Assembly (NCBI RefSeq): GCF_006442975.2
Contig: NZ_CP083954.1
Span: 5,463,501 to 5,527,500, forward strand
Source: Mesorhizobium sp. B2-1-1
GTDB taxonomy: Bacteria; Pseudomonadota; Alphaproteobacteria; Rhizobiales; Rhizobiaceae
Length of the DNA stretch: 64,000 bases
Direction: 5' to 3'
Both the position numbers and the translations under genes were made by a program. Positions 9,241 to 17,166 of the stretch are shown here, piece by piece. Within the stretch, counting starts at the first letter, position 1; every line of letters starts with the position of its first letter. The notes beneath the pieces were generated by a model, which saw only the letters and a list, made by a program, of their open reading frames with translations, did not search any database and was not told the DNA's origin.

Positions 9241-10025
9241 CGGACGTCTCCGGCTTGGGGCCGGAACAATTTCTGTTTGAGGACCCGCCACAGGAACAAG
9301 GGGTTGCCGACCACATAGCGGCGCCAGAGCCGTCCCGGCTCGACCGCCAGCCGAAACAGCCACTCCAGCCTGAGGCGCCGTATCCACAAGGGCGCGCGCG
9401 GCACGGCGCCGCTGAGAAAATCCAGCAGCGCGCCGACCGCGACCGGCAGGGTGCAGTGGCGCTCGTCGATGTGCCGTTCGATCCACAATTCCTGGCGCGG
9501 CACGCCCATGGCGACCAGCAGCATATCAGGCCGCAGCGCCGCGATGCGTTCGATGATTTCCGGCTCCTGCGCAGCGGAGAAGTAGCCGTCATGGATGACC
9601 ACGAATCTGTGCTGGACGGCAATCGCCGCGAGCTTCTTCGACGCGGCCTCGGCATTGACGCGCGTCGCGCCGAGCAGCCCCACGGTCAGCGGCCGGGTCA
9701 CCGACCGCAGAAAGGCCGGTACGAAGTCGGTGCCGTTGAGATTGTCCGGAAACGGCGCGCCATAGAGAAGCTGCGCTGCGAGATCGACGCCGATGCCGTC
9801 CGGCAGGATGAGAAAATCGTCGAGCGCCTGGGCGAACACCGGATCGGTGTAGGCGAGATTGGCGTTATGGGCGTTGAGGAAGCTGACCTTGGTGAAGCGT
9901 CGTTCCGCGATCAGCCGCGTCAGCAGGGCGATCGCGTCGTCCCAGCGAATGGCGAGCACGGAGATGCCGAAGATCGTCTTCAATGTGTCGGGCCCGAATG
10001 CGGCGCGGGCGGCGTGCATGTTCAT
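9237..10025 (-). CDS. WecG/TagA/CpsF family glycosyltransferase
   Basis: 262 aa, standard length for GT26. Diagnostic segments are VSFLNAHNANLAYTDPVFAQAL, LPDGIGVDLAAQLLYG, NGTDFVPAFL, VGLLGAT and LLVAMGVPRQELWIERH. The family transfers N-acetylmannosamine(-uronate) or a related sugar to a lipid-linked intermediate at the inner membrane; the actual donor here is unknown. The ATG overlaps the stop of the upstream GT4 gene by four bases, and its own stop overlaps the start of the DUF6492-like gene, so the three are almost certainly one transcript. Confidence 0.92.
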   Translation of the reverse strand: MNMHAARAAFGPDTLKTIFGISVLAIRWDDAIALLTRLIAERRFTKVSFLNAHNANLAYTDPVFAQALDDFLILPDGIGVDLAAQLLYGAPFPDNLNGTDFVPAFLRSVTRPLTVGLLGATRVNAEAASKKLAAIAVQHRFVVIHDGYFSAAQEPEIIERIAALRPDMLLVAMGVPRQELWIERHIDERHCTLPVAVGALLDFLSGAVPRAPLWIRRLRLEWLFRLAVEPGRLWRRYVVGNPLFLWRVLKQKLFRPQAGDVR

Positions 10026-11194
10026 GCAAACGCCTCCTGCATGACCGGACCGAGCTTCTCCAGGCCAAGCCGGATGGCGGCGTCGAGCGCCTTGAGCTGC
10101 CGGCGGTGGAACACGCTGCCGTCAACGTCGCTTATGTCGGCCGCCGCGGTCTCCAGCGCCTTGGCAAAGGCGACCGGATCGTCGGTGACCGCGCAATTGA
10201 CCGGGCGATGGTCAATGCCGCGCAGCGCGTGGCTGGTGGCGACGGCGGGCAGGCCTAGCTCGAACGTTTCGATCGTCTTCAGCTGCACGCCGCTGCCGGC
10301 GGTGCTGATGAGCGGGATGACGGCGCCGCCGCGTATGAAAGCCTGGGCGTCCGGCACGCGTCCGACGAAAGCGACGCCGGGATGCGTCGAGGCGATGTCA
10401 GACGGCATGCTGCCGGCGATCCTGATGCGGAAGTCCGGGCGCAGATGCGGTACCACCTTGTCCAGGAACCAGCCGAGCCCGATGCGGTTCGGCTGCCAAG
10501 TCCAGGTGCCGATCAGCGCGGCGTCGCACTCAATCTTGCGCCGGCCGTTGTGCGGCGGTGGCGTGGCGCCCGTCACCAGCGGCAGCACCGCCGAGCGGTC
10601 GTCGGAGGCCACGCCAAGTGCCGAACGGTCTTCCTCGGCCAGCGTGAAGACGAAACGCGCGCGGCGGCACAGACGCTCTTCCACGCTCTCGAGCAGCCTT
10701 GCCTCGCGGCGGAACAACAGGCGCTGGAAGATGCCCGGGGCGGCAGCGGCATTTTCCCGCGCCGAAAGATGCTCGACATTGTGGGCGACGAAGATCGAAG
10801 GCCGCTCGTCGAAGAGCTTTTCGAAGGCGCCGGCGAACTGCACGGAATTAAGCACATAGCCGTCGAAGGGGCCGGCGCGCTCGATGGCGGCGAGGACTTC
10901 GGCATCGGAGACCGCACGCAACTTGGCCGACGCGAAGGTGAGGCCCGAAAGCATCGCCTTGCCGACCCAGGCAAGCTTTTGCAGCGCTGAAGCATTTTCG
11001 GTGCGCACGTCCACGGCACCCAGCACGATGGTGCTTTCAGGATCGGCGGCGGCTTTCCCCGGCCAGATGAAGCCGATGACGGTGACGCGCGCGCCGGCGC
11101 GCCGCAAGGCAGCGATGATTGCAGCATTGGCGATCTCGTAGCCCGATGCGAGAGCGCCATCGGGCACGATCGATGTGGCGAACAGCAGATGCAT
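10022..11194 (-). CDS. Glycosyltransferase family 4-like protein
   Basis: 390 aa with a GT-B architecture. The N-terminal acceptor-binding half begins MHLLFATSIVPDGALASGYE. The C-terminal half carries IGTWTWQPNRIGLGWFLDKV, AFVGRVPDAQAFI and the nucleotide-sugar site GSGVQLKTIETFELGLPAVAT, the usual E(x7)E-like region. It presumably adds a sugar to the repeat unit of the same polysaccharide. It is the first gene of the minus-strand operon, and its stop overlaps the WecG-like start (ATGA). Confidence 0.82.
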   Translation of the reverse strand: MHLLFATSIVPDGALASGYEIANAAIIAALRRAGARVTVIGFIWPGKAAADPESTIVLGAVDVRTENASALQKLAWVGKAMLSGLTFASAKLRAVSDAEVLAAIERAGPFDGYVLNSVQFAGAFEKLFDERPSIFVAHNVEHLSARENAAAAPGIFQRLLFRREARLLESVEERLCRRARFVFTLAEEDRSALGVASDDRSAVLPLVTGATPPPHNGRRKIECDAALIGTWTWQPNRIGLGWFLDKVVPHLRPDFRIRIAGSMPSDIASTHPGVAFVGRVPDAQAFIRGGAVIPLISTAGSGVQLKTIETFELGLPAVATSHALRGIDHRPVNCAVTDDPVAFAKALETAAADISDVDGSVFHRRQLKALDAAIRLGLEKLGPVMQEAFA

Positions 11195-11364
11195 CTCACC
11201 TATCCTGTGGTGCAGCCGGTAGCAAAGCGCGGTGAACCCTTGATTAAACGCGCGCGCATCGACGACCCAAAACCTCGGCTTGAAGAGCCACTCCGTGAAA
11301 GGTGATTAACGAAACGTTATCGTCATGGTGCTAACAGAACTCGACCCACCATGCGGTGACACGG

Positions 11365-12363
11365 ATGATCCCTTTGCCATCGGACGGTTCGGTATCGATC
11401 GCGGGACGATCCCCCCGGCTTGACACGCAGGCCGTCGAAGCCGTCGTCACCTTGCCGACCTTCAAGCGGCCGGACCAGGTCCTGCAAACGCTGGCGTCGC
11501 TGCGCGCGCAGCTGACCGGCAGGCCCTTTGCCATCATCGTCATGGAGAACGAGGCCGAGGCGCGTGCCGGCGCCCAGGCGTCGCTGCCGCTGTTCGAGCG
11601 CGGCGACATACCGGGCATGGTGATCATCGCGCATCAGCGCGGCAATTGCAGCGCCTACAATGCCGGCTGGCAGGCGGCGATCCTGCACTTTCCGAATTTC
11701 AGGCACCTGCTGGTCATCGACGATGACGAGATAGCCGATCCGCACTGGCTGGAACGGATGTGCGCGGCGGCCGAAAGCCTTGGCGCCGATATTGTCGGCG
11801 GCCCGCAAGTGCCCGACTTTGCCGATCCCGCCCATGCGCGCTGGGCCGAGCATCCGGTTTTCGCGCCGCCCTACCGCAAGACGGGCCTCGTGCCGGCGCT
11901 CTATTCGTCCGGCAATCTCCTGGTCGGGCGCAACGTGCTTACCGCCATGGGGCCGCCGTTCCTCGACCTGAGATTCAATTTCATGGGCGGCGGCGATTCC
12001 GACTTCCTGAGCCGGGCGGCGCAGCGCGGCTTTGTGCTTGGCTGGTGCGCCGAGGCCAGGGTGACCGAGACAGTCCCGGCCCGTCGGGTCGAGGCCGACT
12101 GGATCCGCGCCCGCAGCCTGCGCAACGGCGTGATCTCGACGCTGGTCGAAAAGAAGAAACGCGCCGGCACCCCGCTGGCCGGCGTCAAGGTGTTGCTGAA
12201 GAGCCTGGCCCTGCTTGCCGCCTCGCCATTTCGCGGCGCCGCCAGGCTGGCACGGACAGGATCGCCCGCGGCCGCAATCTACCCTGTCCATGTGGCGCTG
12301 GGCCGCGTGCTGGCCGAATTCGGATATGCCAATGAGCAATACCGCCAGCCTGAAAAGAACTGA
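11365..12363 (+). CDS. Glycosyltransferase family 2
   Basis: 332 aa from ATG 11365; a GTG at 11356 is in frame and cannot be excluded. It has the GT-A fold: VVTLPTFKRPDQVLQTLASL at the nucleotide site, HQRGNCSAYNAGWQAAI, the metal-binding LLVIDDDEIADPHWLERM, then NFMGGGDSDFLSRAAQRG. It is an inverting enzyme probably working at the cytoplasmic face of the inner membrane. Its 3' end overlaps the O-antigen ligase gene by 32 bases in another frame, so the two are co-transcribed. It is divergent from the minus-strand glycosyltransferase operon across about 170 bp. Confidence 0.87.
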   Translation: MIPLPSDGSVSIAGRSPRLDTQAVEAVVTLPTFKRPDQVLQTLASLRAQLTGRPFAIIVMENEAEARAGAQASLPLFERGDIPGMVIIAHQRGNCSAYNAGWQAAILHFPNFRHLLVIDDDEIADPHWLERMCAAAESLGADIVGGPQVPDFADPAHARWAEHPVFAPPYRKTGLVPALYSSGNLLVGRNVLTAMGPPFLDLRFNFMGGGDSDFLSRAAQRGFVLGWCAEARVTETVPARRVEADWIRARSLRNGVISTLVEKKKRAGTPLAGVKVLLKSLALLAASPFRGAARLARTGSPAAAIYPVHVALGRVLAEFGYANEQYRQPEKN

Positions 12364-13678
12364 GCGCGCGCCGCTCGGCGCCGCGTTCACGCGCGACGGC
12401 GTGGCAACCGCGATCGCGGCGCTGCTGTTCACCGTCATCCTGGTGTCCTTCCGCCCGTTCCAGCCCGCGGGCGCGGAACTCACCGGCGAAGGCGGCGACA
12501 TCGTCAACCAGCTCGGCTTCGGCTCGCTCGGCGCCGTTTCCGTCTTTTCGCTGATGGCTTTCGCCGACCCGCGCATCGTGCGCTCGCTGCTCAGCCCTTC
12601 CTGGATGCTGATGCTGGGCTTCTTCTTCCTGTCGGTGGTGCTGGCGACAGACCCGCCCTCGGCGATGCGCGCCGCCTCCTTCACCATGATCGGCATCCTG
12701 ACCATGGCGACGATCCTTGTGCTGCCGCGCGATGCGGACTCCTTCTCGAAGGTCATCATCTTCACCGCGGTGGCGGTCATGGGCCTTTCCTACCTCGGCC
12801 TCATCGCCTTTCCGCACGAGGCAATGCACACGGCCGATTCGCAAGAACCGGAACATGCCGGCCTGTGGCGCGGCGTGTTCACCCACAAGAACATCGCCGG
12901 TCCGGTCATGGCCTGCTTCAGTTTCGCCGGCCTCTATCTCTTCCGGCGCGGGCAGCGGTTCTGGGGCGCCGGAATTTTCGTCGCGGCGATGGTGTTCATG
13001 CTGCACACCGGATCCAAGACCACGGCCGGCCTGGTGCCGTTCTCGATCCTGATCGTCATGTTTCCGAGCCTCATGGGCATGCGGCTCGGCACGCCGATCC
13101 TGTTCGCGCTGGCGATCATCGCTACCGCGGTCGGCACGCTGGGCATCGTTTTCCTGCCGCCGGTGAAACAGCTGGCGGCGATCTATTTCCCCGGCCTGAC
13201 CTATACCGGGCGCACCACGCTCTGGGAGTTCGCCGGCGAGATGCTGGCGAAGAAACCGTGGACCGGCTACGGCTATGAGAGTTTCTGGGGAACGCCGCTG
13301 CTGCTCAACCAGGATCAGCCCTTCGACCGACCGTGGGATATCAGGACCATCGTGCACGGCCATGACGGTTATCTCGACATCGCGGTCCTGATGGGCATTC
13401 CGGCCCTTTGCGTGGCGGTCTACACTTTCCTGATCGCCCCTTTGCGCGACTACATGCGCATTCCCTTGCGCAAGGAAAACATCTATCTCGGCGACTTCTT
13501 CATGATGGTTGTGCTGTTCGCCGCGCTCAACGCCTTCCTCGAAAGCTTCTTCTTCCATCGCGGCGATCCGGTGTGGCTGTTCTTCGTGCTCGGTGTGCTT
13601 GGGCTCAGACAGGTTTCGCTGCGCCCGGTCGCGCTGCGCAACGGCGGTCGTGGCGCGAGATTGGGCCACTCCACCTGA
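12332..13678 (+). CDS. O-antigen ligase / Wzy-like polymerase family protein
   Basis: 448 aa. The start at ATG 12332 (MSNTASLKRTERAPLG) overlaps the end of the GT2 gene; an upstream reading frame from 12215 is an extension without support. It is a multi-pass membrane protein with about 10-12 hydrophobic segments. A large periplasmic loop contains TGRTTLWEFAGEMLAKKPWT and HGHDGYLDIAVLMG, the His and aromatic pattern of the Wzy_C family. The family joins or polymerises lipid-linked glycans in the periplasm. With the flippase and the Wzz-like protein it completes a Wzx/Wzy-type pathway. Confidence 0.85.
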   Translation: MSNTASLKRTERAPLGAAFTRDGVATAIAALLFTVILVSFRPFQPAGAELTGEGGDIVNQLGFGSLGAVSVFSLMAFADPRIVRSLLSPSWMLMLGFFFLSVVLATDPPSAMRAASFTMIGILTMATILVLPRDADSFSKVIIFTAVAVMGLSYLGLIAFPHEAMHTADSQEPEHAGLWRGVFTHKNIAGPVMACFSFAGLYLFRRGQRFWGAGIFVAAMVFMLHTGSKTTAGLVPFSILIVMFPSLMGMRLGTPILFALAIIATAVGTLGIVFLPPVKQLAAIYFPGLTYTGRTTLWEFAGEMLAKKPWTGYGYESFWGTPLLLNQDQPFDRPWDIRTIVHGHDGYLDIAVLMGIPALCVAVYTFLIAPLRDYMRIPLRKENIYLGDFFMMVVLFAALNAFLESFFFHRGDPVWLFFVLGVLGLRQVSLRPVALRNGGRGARLGHST

Positions 13679-13737
13679 CAGGGCTTCCCCGTTGATCCGC
13701 GAGCGTTTATGTGAAGCCTTTCCTCGGAGGGCTTTCG

Positions 13738-14553
13738 ATGACGATCAGGCTTGTTCTCGCCGGCTGCGGCAATATGGGTTACGCCATGCTCTCGGGCTGG
13801 CTGAAATCCGGCAAGCTTGCACCGTCGTCCGTTTTCGTGGTCGAGCCCAATGCCGACCTGCGCCAGCGCGCGGCCGCACTGGGATGCGGAACGGCTGCCG
13901 ACGCCACCGATATCCCGGCCGGTGCCGTGCCTGATCTCATCGTCATCGCCGTGAAGCCCCAGGTGATCCGCGACGTCACCGCCGCTTACAAACGTTTCGG
14001 CGAAGGGCGCACCACCTTCGTCAGCATTGCCGCGGGCACGCCGGTCGCCACCTTCGAGGAAATCCTGGGCGACCGCGCGCCTGTTGTGCGCTGCATGCCC
14101 AACACGCCTGCTTCCATTGGCAAGGGCATGATGGTGGTGTTTTCCAATCCGCTGGTTTCCGACGACACCAAGCGTTTCGTCGCCGACCTCTTGTCGGCCA
14201 GCGGCGAAGTGGCCACCATCGACGAGGAGGGACTGATGGATGCGGTGACCGCCGTGTCGGGATCGGGGCCGGCCTATATCTTCCATTTCATCGAAGCGCT
14301 GACCGTCGCCGCCGAGAAGGCGGGCCTGCCGGCGGCGACCGCCAGGCTGCTCGCCATGCAGACCGTCTATGGTGCCGCCTCCCTCGCCGCCGAAAGCGGC
14401 GAGGAGCCGGGCCTGCTGCGCCAGCAGGTGACCAGCCCGAACGGCACGACGGCGGCGGCGCTTGGTGTGCTGATGGGCGAGGACCGGTTGACCAATCTCC
14501 TCACGCAAGCGGTGGAAGCGGCGCGGCTGCGGTCGATCGAACTGGGGAAATAG
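13738..14553 (+). CDS. proC: Pyrroline-5-carboxylate reductase
   Basis: 271 aa. It catalyses the last step of proline synthesis, NAD(P)H-dependent reduction of pyrroline-5-carboxylate. The start at ATG 13738 (MTIRLVLAGCGNMG) is chosen because GGAGGG lies 6 bases upstream; an ATG at 13711 has no such site. Family marks are the Rossmann motif GCGNMGYAML, VIAVKPQVI, RCMPNTPASIGKGM, the C-terminal signature AVSGSGPAYIFHFIEAL and TSPNGTTAAAL. It has no operon partner. Confidence 0.96.
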   Translation: MTIRLVLAGCGNMGYAMLSGWLKSGKLAPSSVFVVEPNADLRQRAAALGCGTAADATDIPAGAVPDLIVIAVKPQVIRDVTAAYKRFGEGRTTFVSIAAGTPVATFEEILGDRAPVVRCMPNTPASIGKGMMVVFSNPLVSDDTKRFVADLLSASGEVATIDEEGLMDAVTAVSGSGPAYIFHFIEALTVAAEKAGLPAATARLLAMQTVYGAASLAAESGEEPGLLRQQVTSPNGTTAAALGVLMGEDRLTNLLTQAVEAARLRSIELGK

Positions 14554-14563
14554 AGCAGACTCC

Positions 14564-14956
14564 CTAGGCCAGATCGGTATGCGAGAAGTCGTTGCCTTTG
14601 TAGAGCAGAGCAGAGCCACGACTCTTTGCGCATGCATAGGACAGGCAATCGGCCAGGTTGAGTTGGGCGGGATGCCCGCGTCCTTTTCCATAGTCTGAAA
14701 AAGCTTGGACCGCGAGCTTGGCGTCGCCGGCGTCGATCGGAACGATTTCGATTTCGGACTCGCGCAGAAAAGCCTCTATCGCCACTTCAGCGACAAGCGG
14801 CTCAACGGCCAGCATAGTTGAAAGCCGCATAGCCGCTTCGAGCACCACCAACGCGGAAGTAATTTTGCGAGGTGCTACCGCGATGCGGTTGCTCCACTCG
14901 CCAGCATCTCCCTCTCCCGAAAGAATTGCGACGACCACCGAGGTGTCGACAAACAT
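14564..14956 (-). CDS. vapC: VapC-family PIN-domain toxin (ribonuclease)
   Basis: 130 aa. PIN-domain endoribonucleases use a cluster of acidic residues; here MFVDTSVVVAILSGEGD supplies the first Asp, and LNLADCLSYACAKS and LLYKGNDFSHTDL the C-terminal ones. The ATG at 14956 shares a base with the TGA of the upstream antitoxin (TGATG), the usual coupling of vapBC operons. A GTG at 14971 would add five residues. The pair stands alone between proC and the SAF oxidoreductase. Confidence 0.9.
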   Translation of the reverse strand: MFVDTSVVVAILSGEGDAGEWSNRIAVAPRKITSALVVLEAAMRLSTMLAVEPLVAEVAIEAFLRESEIEIVPIDAGDAKLAVQAFSDYGKGRGHPAQLNLADCLSYACAKSRGSALLYKGNDFSHTDLA

Positions 14957-15198
14957 CAAGAGTGGCCCCACATCTCATCGATCTCATCCTTGTCTACGGG
15001 CCGGCCGCCATGACCAGCTCTGGCTTTGAGTTCATCAGCGATGGTAGCCAGCCGCTGCGCCAACGGAGCGCGTCCACTTTCCCGTTTCAGTTCGGACTCA
15101 AGAGCTTCGATCACCGCCTCGGTCATCGAAATCTTGCGTTTGGCGGCGAGCCGCTGTGCCAGCTCACGTGCACGCGGGTCCCTGATCTGGAGGTTCAT
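14956..15198 (-). CDS. vapB: VapB-type antitoxin
   Basis: 80 aa starting MNLQIRDPRARELAQRLA. The ATG at 15198 is preferred because GAGGA lies 7 bases upstream; in-frame starts exist at 15225 and 15240. The N-terminus looks like the ribbon-helix-helix DNA-binding domain of rhizobial VapB proteins (RKISMTEAVIEALESEL). The acidic C-terminus (VDKDEIDEMWGHS) would wrap the toxin active site. It probably autorepresses the operon. Confidence 0.87.
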   Translation of the reverse strand: MNLQIRDPRARELAQRLAAKRKISMTEAVIEALESELKRESGRAPLAQRLATIADELKARAGHGGRPVDKDEIDEMWGHS

Positions 15199-15265
15199 TG
15201 GTCGATCCTCAGCGTCATCTGCCATTACAATATAGTGCATCTGTCATGACAGCGCCACAACGGGC

Positions 15266-16579
15266 TTATTTTCCGTACAGCATCTCATCCTGCAGCCGGC
15301 GCAGAGCGAACAGTCTCGTCGCCCGGTCGGGTGCGGCGTTGTCGGCCGTCAACAGCTCGCCTTTCCTCACCGGTTTCAGCACCTTGCCGCCCTCGAGCAG
15401 GCCGACCGGCACGGCACGCCGGGCGCGAGCGTCTTCGACGGTCATCGTCCAGGAGCGATAGCAGGTCTCGCCGATCGCATCGAAGGTTTCGCCGGCGAGC
15501 AGATCCCGCTTGGCGACGGCGCATACCTCGGCGACCGGCCTTGGCAGCGGCACCATGTCGGGCTTGCCGAAGAGCACGATGCGGGCTGCCGTCAGCGGGA
15601 CTTCCAGCGAGGTCAAATGGTAGGGCCGGAACAGGCTGTAATAGGGACCGTGGCCGATATGCAGGTCGTCCATGCGCTCGACGATGCGCGGGTGGGTCGC
15701 CTCGACGATGACGAAGACACCGGGTGCGACACCCTTGCCGACCGTGTAGTCGACAACGCCCTTTTTCGTGAGCAGCCCGCCATGCTCGCGCGGAATGAGC
15801 ACCTTGACGAGGTCGTCGCGGTCGGCCTTCGGGCCGTGCATGCCGGGCACATCGGGCACCAGCCCGGTGGCGTTGGCGATGGCGCACATCTCGACCATGG
15901 TTTTCGAACCGTCGACGAACTCGACCAGCATGCGCGGGTTCATGTTGCGGCGGATCGCTTCCTCGCGATAGTCGTCGGGCACGGCATCGTGGTTAAGCGG
16001 GTTGTTCTTGCCCTTGCCGGCCGAGACGATGGTCAGGCCCAGTGCGGAGGCGAACTCGATCAGCTCCATGCAGCTCGAGGGCTCGTCTCCGGCGCCGACC
16101 GAATAGACGACGCCGAGGCGATCTGCCTGCTGCTTGAGATAGCAGCCGATAGTGACGTCGGCCTCGACATTCATCATCACCAGATGCTTGCCATGCTGCA
16201 TCGCCATCAGGTCGAAGTCGGCGGCGACGCCGGGCTTGCCGGTGGCGTCGATGACGACGTCGATCAGCGGATTGGTGACCAGCATCTCGTTGGAGGTGAT
16301 GGCGATCTTTCCCGACTCGATCGCCGCGGTGACTTTCGAAGTGGTATCGGCTTCGACGGCCATCGCTTCGTCACCATAGGCGATGCGGATCGCTTCGCGT
16401 GCCGTGTGCGGACGTCTTGTCGAGACCGCGCAGACCGAAATGCCGGGCATCAGCATGCCTTGCGTGACCAGATCGGTGCCCATTTCGCCCGAACCGATGA
16501 CGCCGATGCGTACCGGGCGGCCCTCGGCGGCACGGCTGGCGAGATCGCGGGCGAGCCCGGTCAAGGCGACATTGGTCAT
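15266..16579 (-). CDS. NAD(P)-dependent oxidoreductase with C-terminal SAF domain
   Basis: 437 aa from ATG 16579; a start at 16642 would add 21 unlikely residues. The N-terminus is a Rossmann fold (RIGVIGSGEMGTDLVTQGM) resembling homoserine dehydrogenases, with DVVIDATGKPGVAADFDLMAM and VYSVGAGDEPSSCMELIEFA. The C-terminal section (about 340-420) resembles the SAF domain of sugar-acid and sialic-acid enzymes (AVAKRDLLAGETFDAIGE). The substrate is unknown. Because it is divergent from a galactitol-type PTS, a role in oxidising or rearranging the imported sugar phosphate is a reasonable inference. Confidence 0.75.
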   Translation of the reverse strand: MTNVALTGLARDLASRAAEGRPVRIGVIGSGEMGTDLVTQGMLMPGISVCAVSTRRPHTAREAIRIAYGDEAMAVEADTTSKVTAAIESGKIAITSNEMLVTNPLIDVVIDATGKPGVAADFDLMAMQHGKHLVMMNVEADVTIGCYLKQQADRLGVVYSVGAGDEPSSCMELIEFASALGLTIVSAGKGKNNPLNHDAVPDDYREEAIRRNMNPRMLVEFVDGSKTMVEMCAIANATGLVPDVPGMHGPKADRDDLVKVLIPREHGGLLTKKGVVDYTVGKGVAPGVFVIVEATHPRIVERMDDLHIGHGPYYSLFRPYHLTSLEVPLTAARIVLFGKPDMVPLPRPVAEVCAVAKRDLLAGETFDAIGETCYRSWTMTVEDARARRAVPVGLLEGGKVLKPVRKGELLTADNAAPDRATRLFALRRLQDEMLYGK

Positions 16580-16800
16580 GCGGGGATGTCCACAGCTTCC
16601 TGGTTCGCGTCGGATTAGCAGGGAATAGCTCCTCCTTGCCAACGAAACTGGCCTCGACAGTCAATTTCCCATGAAATCGCGCGGTATAGAGGCGCTCGGC
16701 CCAGTCCCGACTGGACCGAAGCGGGGCTCCGAACTCGGCGACAAAGACCTGACGACTGCCAGTCCGCTGTGCCGGCGGCTTCTCATGATAGGAATTTTTT

Positions 16801-16830
16801 CTTGACCGGGTGAGGGCAACTATGCTACAT
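16801..16830 (+). promoter_or_regulatory. Candidate promoter of a short terminated transcript
   Basis: CTTGAC at 16801-16806 and CTACAT at 16825-16830 with an 18-base spacer resemble the rhizobial sigma-70 consensus CTTGAC-N17-CTATAT. Transcription would start near 16838 and run about 45 bases into the hairpin at 16862-16883. Confidence 0.4.
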
Positions 16831-16861
16831 ATTTGCCTATGGTGCTGAGTTGCGCCAAGGG

Positions 16862-16883
16862 CCCGCCGCACAGGCGGGTTTTT
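16862..16883 (+). terminator. Rho-independent terminator hairpin
   Basis: CCCGCC and GGCGGG pair around a five-base loop and are followed directly by TTTTT, a textbook intrinsic terminator. No coding sequence leads into it; the nearest upstream signal is the promoter-like pair at 16801. It may end a small RNA of about 45 nt, or it may attenuate the PTS operon leader. Confidence 0.65.
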
Positions 16884-17166
16884 CCGTTCAATGCTCCGTC
16901 AAGAGCGCACAGGCGAAGGCTCTCCGTCAGCCCGGATGCCTTGGGTTCAAAGACTTGCCAATTGACATTGCCTTGAACTGCCTCAATAAAACATTCGTTC
17001 GCCAGCGAAGGCAAATGTTCATCCCGCATCACCGAGCGGGACGCATTCCGCCTCGCGGGCAGAACGGGGAGTGCCTTTGCGCCGAGGTTGGCGGCAAAGG
17101 CGTTGGAGGTCAACGGAGCATCATTTCGAACCCGGGGGTAGGGCTCGGTGCTCCAGGGGAGGACAA

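Larger units (their letters stand above)
16580..17166. other. Intergenic region between SAF oxidoreductase and PTS operon
   Basis: 587 bp without a convincing coding region. It holds a promoter-like CTTGAC...CTACAT pair at 16801-16830 and a hairpin with a T-run at 16862-16883, described separately. The remainder must contain the promoters of the two divergent transcripts. A good ribosome site (GGGGAGGAC) lies just before the PTS IIC start. Confidence 0.6.

Noticed and set aside
15617..16618. 333-aa plus-strand frame opposite the SAF oxidoreductase
   Set aside because: The minus-strand protein has intact Rossmann and SAF features; this is its mirror frame.
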